A stretch of 63,465 nt of DNA, taken from NCBI GenBank assembly GCA_024640945.1, contig JAHEEA010000010.1, forward strand, positions 1-63,465, in the 5' to 3' direction. The translations under genes were made by a program, and so were the position numbers. Within the stretch, counting starts at the first letter, position 1. Each line of letters starts with the position of its first letter. Below, in pieces: positions 57,720 through 63,465 of the stretch. The stretch is from Candidatus Methylopumilus sp. (GTDB lineage Bacteria > Pseudomonadota > Gammaproteobacteria > Burkholderiales > Methylophilaceae). The notes beneath the pieces are model-generated. The model was given only the letters and a program-made list of their open reading frames with translations, was not told where the DNA came from and did no database searches.

Positions 57720-58754
57720 ATGGATAAAATCAAAGTAGGAATCGTTGGCGGCACTGGTTATACCGGCGTTGAATTGCTAAGGTTGTTAGCCATACACCCG
57801 AATGTCGAGTTGAGCGTAATTACTTCGCGTGGCGAAGCTGGAATGGCCGTTGCCGAGATGTTTCCTAGTTTACGCGGGTACGTTAATCTTAAGTTCTCAG
57901 ATCCTGCTCAAGTTGATTTAAGTGGCTGTGACTTGGTGTTCTTTGCGACACCTAACGGCATTGCCATGCAACAAGCTAGAGAGTTACTTGCTAAGGGTGT
58001 TAGAGTCATTGACCTTGCGGCTGATTTTAGAATTAAAGATATTCCAACTTGGGAAAAATGGTACGGCATGACGCATGCATGCCCAGAGTTAGTGTCAGAA
58101 GCGGTTTATGGCCTACCGGAAATTAATCGAGCAGCGATTGCTAAAGCAAAATTGGTTGCTAATCCTGGATGTTATCCAACAGCAGTCCAACTGGGTTTTA
58201 TGCCATTACTTGAAGCTGGTGTAATTGACCCCACTTATCTGATAGCAGATGCGAAGTCTGGCGTTAGTGGCGCTGGGCGGAAGGCTGAAGTTCATGCCTT
58301 ATTGGCGGAAGCCGGTGATAATTTTAAAGCTTATGGTGTCGGTGGACATCGGCATTTGCCAGAAATCAGCCAAGGGTTGACTGCAATGGCGAATAAGCAA
58401 GTTGGTCTAACTTTTACGCCGCACTTGTTGCCAATGATCAGAGGTATCCACGCAACATTGTATGCAAAGCTAACAAAGCAGGTTGATTTGCAAAAATTGT
58501 TTGAAGATAGATATCTGAATGAACATTTTGTGGATGTATTGCCTAAAGGTAGCCATCCAGAAACTCGTTCAGTGAGGGGTTCAAATCAGTGTCGGATTGC
58601 CGTTCATCAACCGCAAGGTGAAGATACAGTTGTGATTCTGTCCGTGATTGATAACTTGGTTAAAGGTGCAGCCGGTCAAGCTGTGCAGAATATGAATATT
58701 ATGTTTGGTTTGTCTGAAATGACAGGTTTGAATGTGGTGCCTTTGTTACCGTAG
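57720..58754 (+). CDS. argC: N-acetyl-gamma-glutamyl-phosphate reductase
   Basis: ArgC reduces N-acetylglutamyl phosphate to the semialdehyde with NADPH in arginine synthesis. The start was set at the ATG giving [20 protein letters not shown] (344 residues); an ATG four codons earlier is possible, and neither has a clearly better ribosome-binding site. The catalytic cysteine is in [39 protein letters not shown] and [13 protein letters not shown] are further family marks. Confidence 0.97.
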   Translation: MDKIKVGIVGGTGYTGVELLRLLAIHPNVELSVITSRGEAGMAVAEMFPSLRGYVNLKFSDPAQVDLSGCDLVFFATPNGIAMQQARELLAKGVRVIDLAADFRIKDIPTWEKWYGMTHACPELVSEAVYGLPEINRAAIAKAKLVANPGCYPTAVQLGFMPLLEAGVIDPTYLIADAKSGVSGAGRKAEVHALLAEAGDNFKAYGVGGHRHLPEISQGLTAMANKQVGLTFTPHLLPMIRGIHATLYAKLTKQVDLQKLFEDRYLNEHFVDVLPKGSHPETRSVRGSNQCRIAVHQPQGEDTVVILSVIDNLVKGAAGQAVQNMNIMFGLSEMTGLNVVPLLP

Positions 58755-58839
58755 TTAAATCTTCAGCTTTTCTGATATAGTAGAGCAATAAACTCAAGTA
58801 TTTGGGTAAAAGAATTGAGTAATTATTAAGGAGTCCAAA

Positions 58840-59190
58840 ATGAACGCAGTGACTGAAATGCCAAGCCCTCTTATCTTTACAGATAATGCGGCAAAAAAAG
58901 TAAAAGAATTGATTGAAGAAGAAGGTTCACCTGATTTGAAATTGCGAGTATTCGTAAGCGGTGGTGGTTGTTCTGGTTTTCAATATGGCTTCACTTTTGA
59001 AGAAACAGTGAATGAAGATGACACGCAAGTTGAGCGTGATTCAGTGACATTGCTAATTGATCCAATGAGTTTGCAATATTTGATGGGCGCCGAGATTGAT
59101 TATCAAGACAGCTTACAAGGTTCTCAATTTGTGATTAAGAATCCAAACGCTACGACAACGTGTGGTTGTGGTTCTTCGTTCTCTGCTTAA
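58840..59190 (+). CDS. erpA: Iron-sulphur cluster insertion protein ErpA
   Basis: ErpA is an A-type carrier that delivers [4Fe-4S] or [2Fe-2S] clusters to target enzymes. The 116-residue protein has the three conserved cysteines in [18 protein letters not shown] and [15 protein letters not shown] strong AAGGAG precedes the ATG. There are no isc or suf genes beside it. The argC-erpA-(gltA) neighbourhood and sequence suggest ErpA rather than IscA. Confidence 0.92.
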   Translation: MNAVTEMPSPLIFTDNAAKKVKELIEEEGSPDLKLRVFVSGGGCSGFQYGFTFEETVNEDDTQVERDSVTLLIDPMSLQYLMGAEIDYQDSLQGSQFVIKNPNATTTCGCGSSFSA

Positions 59191-59209
59191 TTAATAGTTT
59201 GAGCAAAAT

Positions 59210-59236
59210 AAAAAAGGCGCTGTAAGCGCCTTTTTT
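59210..59236. terminator. Bidirectional terminator between erpA and gltA
   Basis: A-run, GGCGC (59216-59220), loop TGTAA, GCGCC (59226-59230) and a T-run form a symmetrical hairpin between two converging genes. It can end both erpA and gltA transcripts. Confidence 0.92.
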
Positions 59237-59239
59237 ATT

Positions 59240-60535
59240 TTAGCGTTGATTGATTGGTACGAAGTCGCGTCGGGTTTGCCCAGTATAAAGTTGGCGTGGG
59301 CGGCCAATTTTTCCTTCGGGATCGGAAATCATTTCACTCCACTGCGCAACCCACCCAGCAGTTCTCGCCATTGCAAAGATCGCAGTAAACATTGAATTAG
59401 GAATGCCCATCGCACGCATCACGATGCCAGAATAGAAGTCGACGTTTGGATATAAACGGCGACTAACAAAGTATTCGTCTTCTAACGCAATTTTTTCTAA
59501 TGCTAATGCTAATTTGAACATCGGGTCATCATTTAAGCCAAGCTCATCTAATACCTGATGGCAGGTTTCACGCATAATAGAAGCACGAGGATCCATATTG
59601 CGGTAAATGCGATGACCAAAACCCATTAGGCGGAACGAATCGGATTTATCTTTCGCGCGCTTAATGAATTCACCGATTCTGCTGACATCGCCAATTTCTT
59701 CAAGCATTTTAAGGGTGGCTTCGTTTGCTCCACCGTGTGCAGGGCCCCAAAGTGAGGCTATGCCTGCAGAAATACATGCGAACGGGTTAGCGCCGCTAGA
59801 ACCAGCCAAGCGAACCGTTGAGGTTGATGCATTTTGCTCATGGTCAGCATGCAAAATCAAAATACGCTCAAATGCTTTCGCTAGAATTGGATTTGGTACA
59901 TATTCTTCACAAGGTGTTGCAAACATCATGTGCATAAAGTTAGCTGCGTAATCCAATTTATTTTTTGGATACATAAACGGCTCGCCAACGTTATATTTAT
60001 AGCTCCATGCTGCAATTGTTGGCAGTTTGGCCAATAAACGATAAGCCGTAATTTCACGCATCTTTTGGTCGTGAATGTCAGAAGACTCACCATAAAAAGC
60101 TGACATCGAGCCAACCACACCAACCATCACGGCCATTGGGTGAGCATCACGTCTGAAGCCACTAAAAACTTTGGTGAGTTGGTCATGTAGCATTGTGTGT
60201 TGATGCACGGTATCTGTGAAAGCGGTTCTTTGTTCAGCTGTTGGCAATTCACCATGCATCAGCAAATAAGAGACTTCTAAGAAATCACAATGTGTTGCAA
60301 GCTGTTCTATTGGGTAACCGCGATAGTAAAGTAAGCCTTTTTCACCATCAATGAAGGTGATGTCTGAGCTACATGAGGCTGTCGATAAGAAGCCGGGGTC
60401 GTAAGTAAATACGCCGTGTTTGCCCAGTGTGCGAATATCAATGACATCGACGCCTAAATTACCTGAAAGAATAGGTAATTCGATTGGCTCGCTGCCGTTG
60501 TCGAAAGAAAGGGTTACTTTGGTTGGTTTGTTCAT
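59240..60535 (-). CDS. gltA: Citrate synthase
   Basis: GltA condenses oxaloacetate and acetyl-CoA to citrate. The 431-residue protein is of the large hexameric Gram-negative type. It has an N-terminal beta domain ([18 protein letters not shown]), [20 protein letters not shown], the catalytic histidines in [20 protein letters not shown] and [16 protein letters not shown], and the aspartate near [16 protein letters not shown]. The C-terminus [20 protein letters not shown] is complete. Confidence 0.98.
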   Translation of the reverse strand: MNKPTKVTLSFDNGSEPIELPILSGNLGVDVIDIRTLGKHGVFTYDPGFLSTASCSSDITFIDGEKGLLYYRGYPIEQLATHCDFLEVSYLLMHGELPTAEQRTAFTDTVHQHTMLHDQLTKVFSGFRRDAHPMAVMVGVVGSMSAFYGESSDIHDQKMREITAYRLLAKLPTIAAWSYKYNVGEPFMYPKNKLDYAANFMHMMFATPCEEYVPNPILAKAFERILILHADHEQNASTSTVRLAGSSGANPFACISAGIASLWGPAHGGANEATLKMLEEIGDVSRIGEFIKRAKDKSDSFRLMGFGHRIYRNMDPRASIMRETCHQVLDELGLNDDPMFKLALALEKIALEDEYFVSRRLYPNVDFYSGIVMRAMGIPNSMFTAIFAMARTAGWVAQWSEMISDPEGKIGRPRQLYTGQTRRDFVPINQR

Positions 60536-60568
60536 ATCTATTTATTCTTAAAATTAATAAGGCACTAT

Positions 60569-61693
60569 TTACCTAGCATAAATTGCGCCTAGTACGCGCG
60601 GGCCTCTTGCACCCGTTACATCGGGCAGGTTGCCAGGCGAGTTCAACAAGGTTTGGCGAGCCAGCCATGCAAAAGCAACCGCTTCAACCAAATCTACTTT
60701 AATGCCCAAATCATCAGTTAGCGTAATTTTCACAGGATGCAGCAATTGCCGCAAGCACTCAAATAGTGCGTCATTGTAAGCACCACCACCACATAAGTAT
60801 ATTTCATCAACATTTTGACCGTATTCTTTGACCGCATTGCTAATTGTTTCCGCAGTAAATGCTAACAGAGTGCGTTGTACATCTTGCGGTGCATATTCTG
60901 GTTTTAAATATTGCTTTAGCCAGGGCAAACTGAATAAATCTCGGCCAGTGCTTTTAGGTGGCGAGAGTTTAAAAAAGTCTTCGCTGATTAGTTTTGATAA
61001 CAATTCATCAATGACTTTGCCAGTCATCGCCCACTGCCCTGAGTGATCATAGCGTTGGTTGATGTGTTCTTCAGCCCAAGCATCCATCAGCATGTTGCCA
61101 GGCCCTGAATCAAATCCAATCACTTGGCCTTGGCTTGGCAATACACTTAGATTAGCAATTCCACCAATATTAATGATAATTCGGTTAAGTGTTGAATCAC
61201 CAAAAACTGCCTGATGAAAAGCCGGTACTAAAGGCGCACCTTGGCCACCTGCAGCGATATCACGGCTGCGAAAATCTGAAACTACGCTGATGCCAGTTAA
61301 CTCTGCCAATAAAGCCGCATTACCTATTTGTAAGGTGAAACCTAGCTCCGGCCTATGGCGAATAGTTTGCCCGTGGCAGCCAATAGCTATGATATCTTTT
61401 TTTGCAATCTTAGTTTTTTGGATTAAGCCTTCGACCCCTTCAGCATAAATGCTCGCGAGTTGATTGCTGATAAGTGCGGTACGTTCAAGTTCATCGTGCC
61501 CACTATGATGAAGGTCAATTAGAGATTGTCTAAGTGCGTCATCAAAAGGTACGGAATGTGATGCAATGGTTCTGCAAATTAATGTACCTTCTGGAGAAGT
61601 ATTAAATTCAGTTAATGCCGCATCTGCACCATCAAGGCTGGTGCCAGACATCAGGCCAATAAACAAGCCAGAATTGTTTTGTACGCTTGTCAT
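60569..61693 (-). CDS. anmK: Anhydro-N-acetylmuramic acid kinase
   Basis: AnmK opens and phosphorylates 1,6-anhydro-N-acetylmuramic acid to recycle peptidoglycan sugars. The 374-residue protein has the ASKHA-type phosphate-binding start LFIGLMSGTSLDGADAAL. Also present are GCHGQTIRHRPELGFTLQIG, VSDFRSRDIAAGGQGAPLVP and the second nucleotide loop IYLCGGGAYNDALFECLRQL. It diverges from tyrS, an arrangement often seen in proteobacteria. Confidence 0.97.
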   Translation of the reverse strand: MTSVQNNSGLFIGLMSGTSLDGADAALTEFNTSPEGTLICRTIASHSVPFDDALRQSLIDLHHSGHDELERTALISNQLASIYAEGVEGLIQKTKIAKKDIIAIGCHGQTIRHRPELGFTLQIGNAALLAELTGISVVSDFRSRDIAAGGQGAPLVPAFHQAVFGDSTLNRIIINIGGIANLSVLPSQGQVIGFDSGPGNMLMDAWAEEHINQRYDHSGQWAMTGKVIDELLSKLISEDFFKLSPPKSTGRDLFSLPWLKQYLKPEYAPQDVQRTLLAFTAETISNAVKEYGQNVDEIYLCGGGAYNDALFECLRQLLHPVKITLTDDLGIKVDLVEAVAFAWLARQTLLNSPGNLPDVTGARGPRVLGAIYAR

Positions 61694-61920
61694 GCTTAAA
61701 TTGTCTTTGAATGAATGGTGCTCGTGATGAGCAATAAATTGAGTGACAGGTGAATTGAGGAATTTTGCGTTAAAATGCTCCCTTTATAAATTTCTTGATT
61801 ATTGGGTTGATTAAAACGCACCTTTATTCCTTCTAAATACTTAATTATTTGAAGGAATGCTAACAGAAAAGCTATATGCGGTGAAGTTTTGACACTCCTG
61901 GTAACAATAGGCCTTTGGTA

Positions 61921-63117
61921 ATGACATCAATACAAGATAGTTTGGCGTTAATTAAGCGTGGTAGTGACGAGCTGCTCATTGAAAGTGAGTTGGTTGAAAA
62001 ATTAAAAACCGGCAAACCTTTAAGAGTTAAAGCTGGCTTTGATCCAACTGCTCCTGATTTGCATTTAGGACATACCGTCTTATTAAATAAGCTTAGACAA
62101 TTTCAAGAACTTGGCCATCAAGTACTTTTTTTGATCGGCGACTTCACGGGCATGATTGGTGATCCGACTGGCAAGAGTGCAACTCGGCCACCATTGACTA
62201 CAGAACAAGTTCAGGAAAATGCGAAGTCTTACGCTTCGCAAGTTTTCAAAATTTTAAAGCCTGAGCAAACAGAGGTTGTTTTCAATTCGACCTGGTTAAA
62301 CGAGCTGGGTGCTGCGGGTATGTTGAAGTTGGCTGCGAGCCATACAGTTGCTCGTATGCTAGAACGCGACGACTTTAGTAAGCGCTATAAAAATAATCAG
62401 CCGATTGCAATCCATGAGTTTTTATATCCTTTATTACAAGGGTACGATTCTGTTGCATTAAAAGCAGATGTTGAAATTGGCGGCACTGATCAAAAATTTA
62501 ACCTATTAATGGGACGTGAATTGCAGAAGCAAGCTGGCCAAAGTCAGCAATGCGTCTTAACAATGCCTCTGCTTGAGGGTTTGGACGGTGTTAATAAAAT
62601 GTCTAAATCCCTGGGTAATTATATTGGTGTAGCAGAGCCTGCAAATGTCATCTTCAGTAAAATCATGTCAATTTCTGATGAATTGATGTGGCGTTATATT
62701 GAATTGTTGTCTTTTGAATCATTAGAAACCATCGCTAGATGGAAGCAAGAAATTGCTGCTGGGCAAAATCCTAGAAATACAAAAGTCCGTTTTGCTCAAG
62801 AAATTGTTGCGCGCTTCCATAATCAAGATGCGGCAGAAGAAGCTTTGCGTGATTTTGAATTGCGTTCTAAAGGGGGCATTCCAGATGATGTCCCTGAAGT
62901 TGCTATTTCAATTGAGCAAGACAGCATTTCTGTTCCCCAATTGCTTAAACAAGCTGGGCTGGTTGCCAGCACATCAGAAGCCATGCGTGCCATAGAGCAA
63001 GGTGGTGTCAAAATAGACGGTGAGAAAGTTGCTGACAAAGCGCATCAACTCAATCGCGGCAGTCAATTTGTAGCGCAAGTGGGTAAGCGTAAGTTTGCTC
63101 GCGTCACAATTAATTAA
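61921..63117 (+). CDS. tyrS: Tyrosyl-tRNA synthetase
   Basis: TyrS charges tRNA-Tyr. The start was set at ATG 61921, giving 398 residues; a TTG two codons earlier is in frame but less likely. The class I signatures are present: HLGHT (the HIGH box, in [18 protein letters not shown]) and KMSKS in [15 protein letters not shown]. The C-terminal S4 RNA-binding domain ([20 protein letters not shown]) is complete. The type, with HLGHT in place of HIGH and about 400 residues, is the TyrZ-like group common in betaproteobacteria. Confidence 0.96.
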   Translation: MTSIQDSLALIKRGSDELLIESELVEKLKTGKPLRVKAGFDPTAPDLHLGHTVLLNKLRQFQELGHQVLFLIGDFTGMIGDPTGKSATRPPLTTEQVQENAKSYASQVFKILKPEQTEVVFNSTWLNELGAAGMLKLAASHTVARMLERDDFSKRYKNNQPIAIHEFLYPLLQGYDSVALKADVEIGGTDQKFNLLMGRELQKQAGQSQQCVLTMPLLEGLDGVNKMSKSLGNYIGVAEPANVIFSKIMSISDELMWRYIELLSFESLETIARWKQEIAAGQNPRNTKVRFAQEIVARFHNQDAAEEALRDFELRSKGGIPDDVPEVAISIEQDSISVPQLLKQAGLVASTSEAMRAIEQGGVKIDGEKVADKAHQLNRGSQFVAQVGKRKFARVTIN

Positions 63118-63156
63118 TAAAAATGTAATTACTTTGTAAATATTGCGATATAGCTA

Positions 63157-63184
63157 TTGACCGCATTTTTTTGTTCTGTAGAAT
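63157..63184 (+). promoter_or_regulatory. Upstream rrn promoter
   Basis: TTGACC (63157-63162) and TAGAAT (63179-63184) are 16 bases apart and followed by a GC-rich discriminator GCGGCC, typical of stringently controlled rRNA promoters. The AT-rich segment before the -35 could be an UP element. An inverted repeat CCGCATT / AATGCGG overlaps the promoter at 63161-63188. Confidence 0.75.
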
Positions 63185-63251
63185 GCGGCCTTCGCTTGAA
63201 ATACGGAGCGGGCAGCGTAATAAATAGTAGTAAAAAATTACTGTTTAGCAC

Positions 63252-63279
63252 TTGACCAGAAATACCAGGTCTGTATAAT
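63252..63279 (+). promoter_or_regulatory. Downstream rrn promoter
   Basis: TTGACC (63252-63257) and TATAAT (63274-63279) are 16 bases apart and followed by the discriminator GCGCCCC. It repeats the design of the promoter 95 bases upstream and has the better -10 box. Confidence 0.85.
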
Positions 63280-63344
63280 GCGCCCCTCTCGTTGCTAACG
63301 TTGTAGCGCAAGTTACGGTGTTAGTGAAGTGTAAAAGAAGTACC

Positions 63345-63356
63345 TGCTCTTTAAAA
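63345..63356 (+). promoter_or_regulatory. boxA antitermination element
   Basis: TGCTCTTTAAAA closely matches the rRNA boxA consensus TGCTCTTTAACA, which recruits NusB/NusE so that the untranslated rRNA transcript is not terminated early. It lies 66 bases after the downstream promoter's -10 box. Confidence 0.85.
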
Positions 63357-63465
63357 AACTGAACAATCGATAGGTGTGAGTGCTTGTAGCTGGTTAGTTA
63401 CATTGACACTTTTAGTGATCAATGAACACTCAAGATACAAGTGCTTATACCTTGAATGAAACTTT

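Larger units (their letters stand above)
63118..63465 (+). other. rRNA operon promoter and leader region (16S gene lies beyond the window)
   Basis: These 348 bases hold no gene. They contain two sigma70 promoters of the same design and a boxA antitermination element (separate entries), followed by a leader that ends the window. No 16S sequence (AGAGTTTGATC start) is reached. The layout matches the upstream region of a bacterial rrn operon whose 16S gene should begin shortly after base 63465. Confidence 0.85.

Overview
This is a 63.5-kb chromosomal segment carrying the replication origin of a Gram-negative, probably methylotrophic betaproteobacterium. The best fit is the family Methylophilaceae, of a Methylotenera- or Methylophilus-like type. 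This rests on the gene order atp - parB - parA - rsmG - mnmG / mnmE - yidC - yidD - rnpA - rpmH / dnaA - dnaN - gyrB, on moderately AT-rich coding sequence, and on a secreted haem protein that closely resembles cytochrome c'' of Methylophilus methylotrophus. The family assignment is inference from recognised proteins, because no 16S sequence is inside the window. Nearly all bases are coding. I found no insertion sequence, prophage, CRISPR array or tRNA.

Layout. Bases 1-12.5 kb hold minus-strand core genes that read away from the origin: ATP synthase (atpA, cut by the window edge, to atpI), the segregation genes parB-parA, rsmG, mnmG, then mnmE, yidC, yidD, rnpA and rpmH. A plus-strand pair, cytochrome c'' plus cytochrome b561, sits between mnmG and mnmE and reads head-on to replication. 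Two of three perfect parS sites lie at and inside this pair. Bases 12.5-18 kb hold dnaA, an AT-rich interval with DnaA-box-like sites (the likely oriC), dnaN, the third parS site and gyrB. Bases 18-26 kb hold a DUF2721 membrane protein with OxyR, then the minus-strand run cutA-dsbD-tlpA-aroQ-accB-accC-prmA-DUF3426. Bases 26-31.5 kb hold fxsA, a ferredoxin-type reductase, a ModE-like regulator, and a molybdate uptake operon (porin-modA-modB-modC) behind a ModE-like palindrome.

Bases 31.5-37 kb hold aroG, hemD, hemC, argH, an exported peroxiredoxin and msrA. Bases 37.2-45 kb hold a tightly packed nine-gene plus-strand operon: two CFA-family methyltransferases, a membrane fatty-acid desaturase, a FAD amine-oxidase-like protein, DUF1365, DUF1295, DUF2878, DUF6134 and a lipocalin lipoprotein. 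It looks like a dedicated system for modifying membrane fatty acids and is the most interesting accessory region here. Bases 45-63 kb return to housekeeping: hemW, a small unknown gene, rdgB and rph on the minus strand; yicC, gmk, rpoZ, spoT, a PPOX-family protein, ridA, recG, ubiC, ubiA, rplM, rpsI, argC and erpA on the plus strand; gltA and anmK on the minus strand; tyrS on the plus strand. The window ends in the promoter and leader of an rRNA operon whose 16S gene should begin just beyond it.

The segment joins replication control (DnaA, clamp, gyrase, ParABS) with energy and translation core functions. It also holds three specialised modules: a haem-protein/cytochrome b pair at the origin, a molybdate uptake operon whose regulator and ATPase both lack the usual molybdate-binding domain, and the lipid-modification operon. 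Start codons were moved from the longest reading frame wherever a ribosome-binding site, signal peptide or family length argued for it. All coordinates were read by eye and no database search was run.
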